From: Edolisoma coerulescens
Taxonomy: Eukaryota > Chordata > Aves > Passeriformes > Campephagidae
Length of the DNA stretch: 64,000 bases
NCBI GenBank assembly: GCA_013397115.1
Contig: VWZW01004381.1
Coordinates: 672,504-736,503 of the forward strand
Reading direction: 5' to 3'
Shown: one piece after another, positions 57,501 through 62,200 of the stretch
Layout of the letters: each line of letters begins with the position of its first letter
How positions within the stretch are numbered: position 1 is the stretch's first letter
Program-made: the position numbers and the translations under genes
The notes under the pieces: generated by a model
What the model was told of the DNA's origin: nothing
The model's input: the letters and a program-made list of their open reading frames with translations, nothing else
Databases searched by the model: none

Positions 57501-59290
57501 CAAGTACTTTTTTAACTCTACAAATAATTGTTGCAATTAGGAGCAAATGACAGACACAATCATATATCTAAAATAATCTGCCATGCAAGAGCCCCTGGGT
57601 ATGAGGGCAGCCTCTCCTGCTCGGGAGACTATTTACAGCTCCATTAAAAAATAGCTAAGAGAATAAAATTGATCTGTCAAAAAAAGAAATGCAAAGTCAA
57701 TGATAATCTTTCCACATGGCAGTTCAATGAAAAGATGGAAACTTTAATTGCAGCTAAGCTTGATCCAAATTACAGCCTTTGGCACTCAGCTGTGAGCAGG
57801 ACAGAGCTGGAGCTGTGTGTGGAGCTGATGCCCGTGGGGCTGGGTGTTTGCAGAGCTCAACCCCGACTCTGGGGCTGCAAGCCCCACTTTGCCACCAGGC
57901 CAAGCAGGGACAGGCTCCCTGGGACACAGCCCAGGGCCTTTGTGTCTTCCCAGAGCCACTTGTGAGCCAAAGGGCAAAGCTGAGGATGCTCTTTGTGTCC
58001 TGTCCTCAGGGAGAATGTAGGGCTGAGCTTTTCTCTCGCTTGCCAAGAGGGCTTGCACGGGGTTAATCCTTTGGCTCATCCAGAGGCAGAACTGCCATTT
58101 GTCCTGTGACTTCATGGATCTCTCCCAGAAATGTGTGGCTTCCCCTCACCTCCCTTCACATAACATCGGAAGAGTTCAATTAAAAAACAAAACCTAAAAA
58201 CTTGAATCACTTAGGGACGAGTTGGACGCCTCAGTCAGGACCTACCATGCTGCAGGAATCACTGGATCCTCCAGTCCCAAGGTGTGACCATGCAAACAGG
58301 ACTGTGTGACCCAGAGCATGGTCAGAGACAAGAACCTCAGCAGAGCTGGTGTGGGAGAGAAGCAAGGAAGACAAGAAGGCAGTGGCAGAGATTGGAGATA
58401 TCCAGGAGACAGAGGCACAGACTAGGAAGAGGTCAGGACTGAAGGACACCAACAGGACCCAGGAGCAGGACACAGCTTGAGAAAGAAACTGGAGACACCC
58501 CAAAAGGCAGCTGCTTGGATGCCCAAGATCTCTTCAAGTCAGCACAGCCTCCCACCCCACCAGGAAAGGAAGGGATGTTTCAAGGAAAGGTCTAAATAAA
58601 GAACTGGGAAACAAAGAGGATGAACTTACATTTCACTTAAATTAAATAAATTATCAAATATTCCATCTTCTAATGTAGAAATCTGGTTGTGGCTTATATC
58701 TCTGTAAAAGACAGAAAAGTTCATCATGTTAGAAGCGAATTCCTCCTCACTGCAGCTTTTCCCTGTGAGGGTGGTGAGGCCCTGGCACAGGGTGCCCAGA
58801 GCAGCTGTGCCTGCCCCTGGATCCCTGGGAGTGTCCAAAGCCAGGCTGGACAGGGCTCTGAGCAGCCTGGGATAGTGGGAGGTGTCCCTGCCCACGGCAG
58901 GGGGTGGCACTAAATGAGCTTCAAGGTCCCTTCAGTACCAACACACATTTTATGATAATTCTCATTCTCTGGCCTTGAACTCCTCTCCATCCAGCAGTAG
59001 AGAGGGTCAAATCCTGCCCAACTCCAAATGCCAGTAATTCCCAAATCACCGGACTGAGCAGCTAAAGGCCTCGAGGAAGGAGCCCACGGACAGGACCACG
59101 TGGGGCTCGGGAGATGAGGTAAAGCAAGAACAAGGCAAACCAGTGCAACATGAGCCAGGGCCTGGCTCAGGCGTGCTGGGGGGCACTGGGGGGGCTGGGG
59201 GGCACAGCAAGTACTTACAGCTTTGCCAGCGAAGTCAGGCTTCTGAATAGCTCAACATCTAAACCACTGATCCTGTTATTGGAAAGATCC
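15238..59290 (-). CDS. PKD1: PKD1 (polycystin-1), exons 2-46
   Basis: Large receptor-like membrane protein that pairs with PKD2 in primary cilia. Forty-five consecutive exons were placed by GT-AG sites and phase. They chain without a stop for 4,083 full codons from exon 2 to exon 45, and exon 46 is broken by an N at 15303. Domain order: LRRs (exons 2-4), WSC and PKD repeat 1 (exon 5), C-type lectin (6-7), LDL-A (10), PKD repeats 2-16 (11-15), REJ (15 to about 23), GAIN/GPS with HL|T (25), TM1 (26), PLAT (26-28), TM2-3 (29-30), TM4-5 (36), TM6 (38), TOP extracellular domain (38-42), TM7-11 (42-45), cytosolic tail (46). The length fits the roughly 4,300-residue family. Exon 1 is not in view. 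The gene converges on TSC2, as in mammals. Confidence 0.97.
15303..15303. other. PKD1: Single-N assembly gap inside PKD1 last exon
   Basis: The reading frame before the N (73 codons plus 2 bases) and the conserved terminal frame after it do not join through one base. By comparison with the human tail, some 60-80 residues are absent. Confidence 0.9.
15872..16186 (-). CDS. PKD1: PKD1 exon 45, TM11 and start of tail
   Basis: 105 codons, phase 0. It includes the hydrophobic IVLEVWIVLRLLAVVLIHSY (TM11) and the signature ELYRPAFEPQDYEMVELFVR, ending MGFSKAKE before GTGAGG. Confidence 0.96.
16425..16559 (-). CDS. PKD1: PKD1 exon 44, TM10
   Basis: 45 codons. AAQQLRFVRQWSVFGKTFQK is followed by the membrane segment MAAGVAFALLLLAYAQLGFL. 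The donor is GTAATC. Confidence 0.96.
16884..17171 (-). CDS. PKD1: PKD1 exon 43, TM7-TM9
   Basis: 96 codons, phase 0. VFLMLFVVYFVVSESLAIKK (TM7), WVFILLTTCTVLVHLSQATL (TM8) and SSLTASLLFLLTVQ (TM9). Confidence 0.96.
17191..17256. repeat. Intronic tandem repeat, 3 imperfect units
   Basis: Three units built on '[ag]ttaccaggagaggt' with A/G-rich spacers, in the intron upstream of PKD1 exon 43. Confidence 0.7.
17617..17791 (-). CDS. PKD1: PKD1 exon 42, end of TOP domain and into TM7
   Basis: Encodes SRAVFVELLQYNPSVDLHVA, VTLRLEFPGAGQAIAAV and GGVTLQLLMM. 175 nt, the human exon length as I recall it. One leading base completes the split codon. Confidence 0.96.
17949..18074 (-). CDS. PKD1: PKD1 exon 41, TOP domain
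   Basis: IWYWGYISFYDSSGYVQELG, then SLEESRAQLEFLQRHTWIDN. The DSSGYVQELG block is a polycystin-family signature. 126 nt. Confidence 0.96.
18639..18804 (-). CDS. PKD1: PKD1 exon 40, TOP domain
   Basis: ECQQSAQDILQGMGSAQRSC, then TADYGVGWEST and GTAAWAHSAPDLAG before GTAAGG. Two leading bases. Confidence 0.94.
19135..19375 (+). mobile_element. CR1 LINE 3' fragment
   Basis: Contains 'ccctgtgagggtggtgaggc', 'ccagagaagctgtggctgcc' and the terminal 'gggattccatgatcc'. Antisense to PKD1, in the intron between exons 39 and 40. Confidence 0.85.
19494..19621 (-). CDS. PKD1: PKD1 exon 39, TOP domain
   Basis: SDQFWVWMSQVFLPYLYNNG and ARLRQLRLQG. One base is left before GTAGGG. The acceptor is ccctgcag. 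Confidence 0.95.
20205..20344 (-). CDS. PKD1: PKD1 exon 38, TM6
   Basis: NSLIYMMFLLVVLLTNYGDA (TM6), then SIKQQLGSNDFLLIK. 140 nt, leaving two bases before GTACCT. Confidence 0.96.
20562..20756 (-). CDS. PKD1: PKD1 exon 37, cytosolic loop between TM5 and TM6
   Basis: 65 codons: VLLEALYFSLVAKRLHPEED, DTLVEQPCVEHV and FALFQAKEEARKVKLLHRML. This is the most conserved cytosolic stretch of the family. Confidence 0.97.
20985..21195 (+). mobile_element. CR1 LINE fragment
   Basis: Reads 'gattcaccatccctggaagt', then 'ttggacttgatcattttcaa' and 'ttccatgactgtg'. Intron between exons 36 and 37, antisense to PKD1. Confidence 0.75.
21273..21469 (-). CDS. PKD1: PKD1 exon 36, TM4-TM5
   Basis: QTFRKRLLPPWCSLLAHGIS, then VALMWLISGIFSFLASFLVW and EPLK before GTGAGG. 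Two hydrophobic segments fit TM4 and TM5. Confidence 0.95.
21898..22016 (-). CDS. PKD1: PKD1 exon 35, cytosolic loop
   Basis: SSVFGEKVETVMMQRLNDKG and VSRSAKSTWT; 119 nt. Follows the acceptor ctggcag and ends one base into a codon at GTACCG. Confidence 0.93.
22556..22661 (-). CDS. PKD1: PKD1 exon 34, cytosolic loop
   Basis: (D)EDLIRQILADGASGISHSQ and RAETDLISGL, matching the DEDLIQQ... motif of the TM3-TM4 loop. 106 nt. Confidence 0.93.
23158..23360 (-). CDS. PKD1: PKD1 exon 33, cytosolic loop
   Basis: LVRWPSSEALLSWPDLLSDP, SIMGNTIQKLKRG and YFSAS. LSWPDLLSDPS is strongly conserved in polycystin-1. Confidence 0.95.
23517..23566 (-). CDS. PKD1: PKD1 exon 32, cytosolic loop
   Basis: AFSEQTKTDLFLEDSK; 50 nt, the smallest exon of the gene. 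Acceptor ccccccag, donor GTGAGT. Confidence 0.93.
23717..23833 (-). CDS. PKD1: PKD1 exon 31, cytosolic loop
   Basis: 39 codons: VSISHTVTHSDQQSLEIDNY, then LDSSILDSSFPTFPGLQAE before GTAACT. Confidence 0.95.
24514..24640 (-). CDS. PKD1: PKD1 exon 30, TM3
   Basis: NVAVSSLIPVSVDTVAVGLV, then SSVVVYPLYLVILFLFRMAR and GK before GTAAGG; 127 nt. Confidence 0.97.
24944..25088. repeat. 36-bp tandem repeat spanning the exon-29 splice donor of PKD1
   Basis: About four imperfect units ('cctgaggtggacgttgccca' plus 'ccacgccgtgcacac'), spaced 36, 36 and 33 bp. The innermost unit is the real end of exon 29. Each unit carries a donor-like CAG|G[TC] on the minus strand, at exon-end positions 25055, 25019, 24983 and 24950. 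Confidence 0.9.
25055..25265 (-). CDS. PKD1: PKD1 exon 29, TM2
   Basis: ESELRSFWRIFVAELQRGFF, EKHVWLSLWDRPPRSRFTRV and CCCLLIFLFLCANAMWYGVV (TM2). 211 nt to the first donor GTGTGT, the human length as I recall it. Repeated in-frame donors downstream leave the exact 3' end open to alternative use. Confidence 0.92.
25390..25745 (+). mobile_element. CR1 LINE fragment
   Basis: Long CR1 body segment: 'gtgtccagagaagggaacag', 'agctgagggagctgggagag', 'ctcagcctggagaaaaggaa'. Lies in the intron between PKD1 exons 28 and 29 and ends some 45 bp from the exon-28 donor; antisense. Confidence 0.85.
25790..25933 (-). CDS. PKD1: PKD1 exon 28, end of PLAT domain
   Basis: LSPSWYLQHVIVRDLQSSKS, then YFFLVNDWLSVESEDNDG and VEREVFAA. 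144 nt. Donor GTGAGT leaves one base. Confidence 0.96.
26285..26455 (-). CDS. PKD1: PKD1 exon 27, PLAT domain
   Basis: TTAHVGIALYGVDNKSGHRH, LDGDNTFHRNSLDVFQIATE and WRIRIWHDNK; 171 nt. The intracellular PLAT/LH2 beta-sandwich binds lipid in this family. Confidence 0.97.
26750..26890 (+). mobile_element. CR1 LINE 3' fragment, short
   Basis: Weak but recognisable 'ggaaggtgtccctgcccatg' and 'ccttccaacacaaaccattc'. Antisense in the intron between exons 26 and 27. Confidence 0.65.
27069..27264 (-). CDS. PKD1: PKD1 exon 26, TM1 and start of PLAT
   Basis: LNYIVLLTCAVCFVTYSVAA (TM1), then IPFCGKNGMYKYEILVKTGW and GRGS. 196 nt, phase 0 start. Confidence 0.97.
27783..28035 (-). CDS. PKD1: PKD1 exon 25, GAIN domain with GPS site
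   Basis: YYLNITNHFSWSPVEVTLGL, then EGIVPLEETRPDQAVC and TQHLTAFGASLFVPPNSVQF. The HLT triad (His 27843-27845, Leu 27840-27842, Thr 27837-27839) is the autoproteolytic site that splits polycystin-1 into N- and C-terminal parts. 253 nt. Confidence 0.97.
28296..28452 (-). CDS. PKD1: PKD1 exon 24, GAIN domain
   Basis: HYLASEPEPFIMAYLHHEPE, PNEYNCSASKRISLDALAG and HKLYTFFTSP; 157 nt. The NCSAS motif is conserved in the family. Confidence 0.95.
28885..29487 (-). CDS. PKD1: PKD1 exon 23, REJ/GAIN region
   Basis: 603 nt: (G)DLIHLVNTVSQ, KAYNLSSSLMRILMKSRVLN, NPFPFGYISNYTVSTKVASM and AGLHFQLTYRVLN. Several N-glycosylation sequons (NLS, NST, NLT, NYT, NNT). Confidence 0.96.
30309..30453 (-). CDS. 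PKD1: PKD1 exon 22, REJ region
   Basis: VVSKELVCKSCLTRTLNKLE, then GETTQGTVTPTGIADNILNI; 145 nt, one base before GTGAGC. Confidence 0.96.
30740..30860 (+). mobile_element. CR1 LINE 3' fragment
   Basis: 'ttgcccagagaagctgtggc', 'aggccaggttggacagggct' and terminal 'caggactctttgattct'. Antisense in PKD1 intron 21. Confidence 0.8.
32325..32670 (+). mobile_element. CR1 LINE 3' fragment, longer
   Basis: 'gttcagtctggagaagagaa', 'gaccttagagccccttccag', 'gctggacggggcttggagca' and 'tgtccctgcccatggcaggg'. Ends near PKD1 exon 21; antisense. Confidence 0.88.
32774..32926 (-). CDS. PKD1: PKD1 exon 21, REJ region
   Basis: 51 codons: YERSMLLEPEAGHEFELRTW, TRNNITETLNSLKVNTVDDI and QQISAALAQCT before GTACGT. 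Confidence 0.96.
33400..33550 (-). CDS. PKD1: PKD1 exon 20, REJ region
   Basis: SMEIGLPEGFPSLSHWLYNQ, then GDPQQVIEYSLALITILNE; 151 nt, donor GTAACG. Confidence 0.96.
34005..34221 (-). CDS. PKD1: PKD1 exon 19, REJ region
   Basis: WRDTEDAEGPLVYILLASRR, FHEFCVYKGSRAEHGAFLPP and VAVLVQDQLGATVVAVN; 217 nt. Confidence 0.96.
34222..35670 (-). other. PKD1: PKD1 intron 18 with CR1
   Basis: 1.4 kb without an exon-like segment. A CR1 tail lies at about 34330-34450; the rest is featureless. Confidence 0.75.
34330..34450 (+). mobile_element. CR1 LINE 3' fragment
   Basis: 'gtttggagcaacctggacga', 'ggtgtccctgacaagggaca', 'caaaccattccaggattctc'. Antisense. Confidence 0.75.
35671..35950 (-). CDS. PKD1: PKD1 exon 18, REJ region
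   Basis: RWAAHSFKNKSLILDKTTTS, LRDGEGYTFTLHITD, LLPNQPPVGGSCRLSPKGPL and TKVHFECA; 280 nt, the human length as I recall it. Confidence 0.97.
36825..36968 (-). CDS. PKD1: PKD1 exon 17, REJ region
   Basis: 48 codons: VFIKRGGVPIVSLECVSCKA, then SSYVYLEGTCQNC. The Cys motif VSCKAQ is diagnostic of polycystin-1. Confidence 0.97.
36969..38384 (-). other. PKD1: PKD1 intron 16 with CR1
   Basis: 1.4 kb. Contains a CR1 tail at about 38125-38330 and a minus-strand open stretch near 37655-37999 that I do not accept as an exon, because exons 16 and 17 already join in frame. Confidence 0.75.
38125..38330 (+). mobile_element. CR1 LINE 3' fragment
   Basis: 'ccctgtgagggtggggaggc', 'agagaagctgtggctgcccc', 'ccatggcagggggtggcact'. 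Ends about 55 bp from the exon-16 donor; antisense. Confidence 0.88.
38385..38531 (-). CDS. PKD1: PKD1 exon 16, start of REJ region
   Basis: 49 codons: SSAAGCSLNFSAKEGIVTIS, then LLEADVEYTFDLTVRKEG and EATNQT before GTACGT. Confidence 0.95.
38532..39501 (-). other. PKD1: PKD1 intron 15
   Basis: 0.97 kb without repeats or reading frames of note; AT-rich around 38740-38900. Confidence 0.8.
39502..43124 (-). CDS. PKD1: PKD1 exon 15, PKD repeats 5-16 and start of REJ
   Basis: A single 3,623-nt exon, two leading bases then 1,207 codons without a stop. It holds about twelve Ig-like PKD repeats. Well-kept WDFGDG-type strands: YTWDFGDGSSLL, WIFDMGDGTVL, DWTFGDGSSNV, RWDFGNNEST, CWDFGDGTVQ and LWSFGDGSST. 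Middle repeats are degenerate (WILCDRCTP, WVVQRDGNA, VWYLEDGSSP, WEVPNGTLS, VSISGDYSV, WQFCLWKERG). Many N-X-S/T sequons. The 3' part begins the REJ module and ends YEWSCTSSSK before GTAAGA. Ectodomain, with roles in adhesion and mechanosensing. Confidence 0.98.
43688..43821 (-). CDS. PKD1: PKD1 exon 14, PKD repeat 4
   Basis: WDFGDGVQETYLFNPPYNKS, then DPNVHEVVIEHNVSHIYQDP; 134 nt. One leading and one trailing base. Confidence 0.96.
44212..44387 (-). CDS. PKD1: PKD1 exon 13, PKD repeats 3-4
   Basis: LTASNHVSNFTVNYNVTVEM, MNRMKNLSVVGVLPVLP and VHVDSAVEALF; 176 nt. Confidence 0.96.
44388..45820 (-). other. PKD1: PKD1 intron 12
   Basis: 1.4 kb. A 14-bp direct repeat ('agcaaattagtgc') lies at about 45148-45180. 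No exon or transposon is recognised. Confidence 0.75.
45821..45952 (-). CDS. PKD1: PKD1 exon 12, PKD repeat 3
   Basis: 44 codons: SYIPVMEAGSDVTFRWTVDD, then YNVVFNVIYQSPAVYKLS before GTAAGC. Confidence 0.96.
45953..46983 (-). other. PKD1: PKD1 intron 11
   Basis: 1.0 kb of unique-looking sequence with nothing recognised. Confidence 0.75.
46984..47709 (-). CDS. PKD1: PKD1 exon 11, PKD repeat 2
   Basis: 242 codons: VTFSKENIFVRAGDVFSIQH, HYTVRASVGNGVFSANLSCS, GLRVIHPAPQGSRVYLPTNH and EEPIRGLRATPDPESRVLVN. The donor taken is GTGAGT after gtg; a weaker GTGGTG three bases earlier would drop one Val. Confidence 0.94.
47970..48155 (-). mobile_element. CR1 LINE 3' fragment
   Basis: Reverse orientation: 'tcatggaatcacggaatggt', 'gccatgagcagggacacctt', 'caacctggccttggacactt'. 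The only clear CR1 in PKD1 lying in the sense direction. Confidence 0.88.
48341..48618 (-). CDS. PKD1: PKD1 exon 10, LDL-receptor class A module
   Basis: DYQEENNATEPFPSSQDDGN, the Cys-rich LECPPGFQWCPLTNLCSSHN with NNCCNGTEC, then LLKEFLFTVPAGPSSQYQ. 278 nt, about 30 nt longer than I recall for human. Confidence 0.94.
49495..49621 (-). CDS. PKD1: PKD1 exon 9
   Basis: VLEFPELAFRHQGFLTALEF, VTQELHQPVQVRFQVHRAMD; 127 nt, phase 0 start, one base before GTGAGG. Confidence 0.94.
49704..49816 (-). CDS. PKD1: PKD1 exon 8
   Basis: (G)VLLNAENFFEGDAVFATHE, AVRNVSEAVPADPWQAEE before GTGAGG. Follows the lectin module. Confidence 0.93.
50779..50993 (-). CDS. PKD1: PKD1 exon 7, C-type lectin (second half)
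   Basis: SLDVWIGFNDFASSGAQQRG, FNLESCQNWLPGEPHPSNAD and CNTDLCMAKHSYVCEYKPQ. The WIG, NW and C..C positions of the CTLD fold are intact. The acceptor abuts a 15-T run on the minus strand (50998-51012). Confidence 0.96.
50994..53985 (-). other. PKD1: PKD1 intron 6
   Basis: 3.0 kb with a CR1 tail (51245-51445), an A15 run at the exon-7 acceptor, an A-rich run near 52458-52475 and a two-copy 30-bp repeat at about 53570-53635 ('ggatgagagacag'). No exon seen. Confidence 0.75.
51245..51445 (+). mobile_element. CR1 LINE 3' fragment
   Basis: 'ggtgaggccctggcacagg'-type block at 51250, 'agagaagctgtgcctgcccc', terminal 'ccatgattccatgattctgt', the CR1 3' microrepeat. Antisense. Confidence 0.88.
53986..54169 (-). 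CDS. PKD1: PKD1 exon 6, C-type lectin (first half)
   Basis: (A)VHPMCPPEGLVFPGNNHCY, QLVVEKAEWLEAQRHCQELG and DLAFVSSPDIQSFLVAHVI; 184 nt. The acceptor is a tandem gcag-cag (NAGNAG) that could drop one residue. Confidence 0.96.
54425..55093 (-). CDS. PKD1: PKD1 exon 5, WSC domain and PKD repeat 1
   Basis: AQYITCLTGNHTEEAELVIL, EETCSALCYSQDQEYGGFSS, QGQCLCGTAHE (WSC cysteines), then VSTLLWEFGDQTEVLNTTGH and PGQYNITATILVGSRVLYEQ (PKD fold). Ends in the linker LDIRIRNRGGTGLAVLYGIT. 669 nt. Confidence 0.96.
55094..57128 (-). other. PKD1: PKD1 intron 4
   Basis: 2.0 kb. A two-copy repeat around 56465-56550 ('cacacagctctgggtccctc'). Overlapping reading frames at 55290-56100 have no splice or domain support. 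Confidence 0.75.
57129..57298 (-). CDS. PKD1: PKD1 exon 4, LRR C-terminal cap
   Basis: NLSWNPFVCDCKLSWLPRWV, then ASDTRCAHPPEVANLSLFDV and LNATC. Typical LRRCT pattern NPFxCDCxLxWLxxW. 170 nt. Confidence 0.97.
57299..58629 (-). other. PKD1: PKD1 intron 3
   Basis: 1.3 kb, AT-rich around 57420-57760; nothing recognised. Confidence 0.8.
58630..58701 (-). CDS. PKD1: PKD1 exon 3, leucine-rich repeat
   Basis: 72 nt encoding one LRR: DISHNQISTLEDGIFDNLFN then LSE(I), splicing into NLSWNPF. Confidence 0.96.
58755..58955 (+). mobile_element. CR1 LINE 3' fragment
   Basis: 'ccctgtgagggtggtgaggc', 'gcctgcccctggatccctgg', 'gtgtccctgcccacggcagg'. About 55 bp from the exon-3 acceptor; antisense. Confidence 0.88.
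59219..59290 (-). CDS. PKD1: PKD1 exon 2, leucine-rich repeat
   Basis: 72 nt: one leading base, then DLSNNRISGLDVELFRSLTS and LAK, one LRR unit. The most 5' exon found here; exon 1 must supply two bases of the first codon. Confidence 0.95.
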
Positions 59291-62200
59291 CTAGGGAAAG
59301 AAAAAAAAACATTTTCAGCCTTCATTCAACCTCGTTTTGTCACACCTCTATTACCAGACCTCAGAAGAGCCTCTCTCCAAACTCCAGCCAGAATCCCAAC
59401 TGGAAATTTGGTGTGTTGAAGGCAGAGCATTTTTCCCAGCCAAAGAAAACATCTTTCCCAAAACCATAAAGCATTTGCTGCTCATATAACCTGTAAATAG
59501 AGATCAGGAGTCTCAGGATGTGCCCCCACTCTGCAGCACACCTGGAGCAATTACACCATGCCACACGTGGTACTAAGTGTGATGCATCGTTTAAAAGATA
59601 TTCAAGTCTAATCTATGTTCAAAGAAGTCATTAAGAAGTAATTTAGACTCAAGTACTAATTAACTCAGAGAAAAATTTATGATGAACTTCCAAGTGTGTT
59701 TCTCGTGCCAAAGCCCTGATCAGTAATTACACAATTGATGCGTCAACTCTACGTTTTAAACATCTTTTTGTCTCTCTTTGGAAGAGCTTAAAATGGAAGA
59801 AGAAGCAACAAAGAATATTTTCCATCTGAAATCAGGACAGACTGTCATTCTAAAAGGAACACCATGTAAAAAAATCTCCAGTTGCTCCCAGTAACACCAA
59901 CAGCCTTCAGCTCATCCAAACTAAACTGCCCCTGTCCAGCCCAGCTCTCTCCTCACTCACCATCCTCCTTCCCAAATTTAAATGTCACTCAGAGAAGAAG
60001 TGAAAGTTTCGCTCATCAGCCTCCACTTGTTCCCAATAAACTTCACTATTCGTTTTCAGACAAATGTCCTTTGGCCTAAACTTTCTTTTAGCAGCATCAG
60101 AACACTTATTCCAAGCCCATGTGATGGTTCTTATCCTTCATGGATTTCTGGCAGAGCTCCCAGGAGAGGACAGGGCTGGACACACTTTGCCACCAGAGCC
60201 GTTCTCCTGCCATCTCCTTTCTCACCCTTTTTCCAACAAACACCTCCTCTCCTTTCTCCTGGCTGTCTCACCTGTTATTTCTACCCCTTAATCAATTATT
60301 TCTTGGTTTGATCTGACATTTAAACTTCATTTATCCAAATGAAAATAGTTCTGCCAAACTGGCAGGAAAATTACGTACGATTCCAGGAAACTGGGGATAA
60401 GTAACAGGGATGGATGTTTCTTTAAAAGGTTTATTTTCCCTGATTTTGCTGTCTGGGAGTTCTTTGCCAAGCTGAGAGTGAATTCAGAAGACTTCACCAG
60501 CAACACCAATACAGAAGTCCAAGAAATGTGCAAAATAAATGCTCAATAAATACATTTTAAAAAGGATGTTAAAAATATCCGACCACGCCAGTGATCTCAG
60601 TCTTGGGGAGGCTGGGGCAGCAGTGGAGGAGCACAGAGCATCCCTGGCTGAGTCACACTCTGCACAGGGGACAGCAAAGTCACCCCCAAACCCGCTCCCA
60701 GCTCCCACTTGGACGACAAGCACAGACACAGCTCGGACTGGAATCCAGGCTGCTGCCAGCCAGGACAGACCCTTCCTCAGGGAAGCCCCAGCTCCACTTC
60801 TCCTCGAGCACCTTCTGTACACTGAACCCCTTGTCCCTGCACCCTCCTGCACTATTGCACCCGTGTGGGAAAGGACCAGACCACCAAGCAGCCACCTTAC
60901 AGGGAGACCAGTGCAAATATTTCCCTTCTCCTTTGAAATACCTGGAAGCTGCCCATTTAGTTTTTAGGCAGCACCTCAAGTCCGAAGAAAGGAAATGGGA
61001 GTTTCAGATGCCTTCCTGCTCCTTGCCCAGGCAAGCAAAACCTCCAAAACAAACCATTCAGCTGCTACAAAAACAGGGCTCTGCCATTCCCAAGAGCCTC
61101 TTCCATGGTGTTCCTTGGCTGCAGGGGAGCGTGGGGCAAGGGGAGGCTTGGGAGGGTGTCAGGACACTCGGATCCCATCTTTGGGGTGCCAGCACTGTCG
61201 ACTCTCAAGGCTGGAGAGGGCTCCTGTGCCTTGCTCTCCTTTATCTGCTGATAAAGGACCTTGGCTGGCATCCTGCACACTCCACAGCCCAGCTGATACC
61301 AGGTGTGATCAGCTGAGCTCACCTGTCTGGCCACCCTGACCCACAGCCCAGCGTGCAGAGATGTTCCTCCTCTGAGATTCCCAGGGGAGGGGAAATCCCT
61401 CCAGAGGCTGAACCCTTGGAGGCTGTAATTAACCCAAGCCCTGACACTTTGTCACTCCACCACAACTCAGATGCTTCCCAAGGATCCCAAACCCGTGGTT
61501 CCCACCCTCTGTCTCCCACACCCACAGATGCTGCTGAGCTCCACCCAGGCCAGGCACCAGCCGGCACCCACCGGTACCTACAAACCAGGGCCAATTCCCT
61601 TGCTGCTTCCTTGCCTTCATGATCCCATGAGGAACTGGTATAAAACCTCTCAGCTTTCACCCTCCCTGACCTCCTGGGTGCAGAGCCTGTGAGGGAAGCA
61701 GAGCTCCTGTTGACAGGACAGCTGGGAGAAGTGAGAAACGGTGGCGGATCCAGCTCCTGCCACCTCCAGCCAGGAGCCGGGGAGCTGCCTGCCTGCCTTC
61801 TCCCACTGCTCCCTCTCCAACGTGTATGGAAAATCGTGTTATGCCTTCCTGGCATGGGAGAGGTGGCTGTGAACCAAGCTGGGCTGCAGAAAAAAAAATA
61901 AACCAGGAAATACTGCGCAATAAAAGCCAAGGCAAAGGCTGTGGGACAGAGCTCAGCCTGGCGGTACCACAAACTGCCACGACTGTATTTTCCCAGCCCA
62001 CTGCCAGGCCGGAGGAAATTCAGAGCAGGTTCAAAGCAGAGCTGAAGCCAGCAGCAAACAAGGCTCTCCATTGACATTCTCTGCACACGCAGCCTGACGC
62101 CCTCCTCACGAGGAGAAAAAAAAATGCAGTTTCCTGTGGCTCGGGGGACTTCAGGAACACACTGTGCCTCCTGGAAAAGGGCAGCCACAAGTCACAACTT

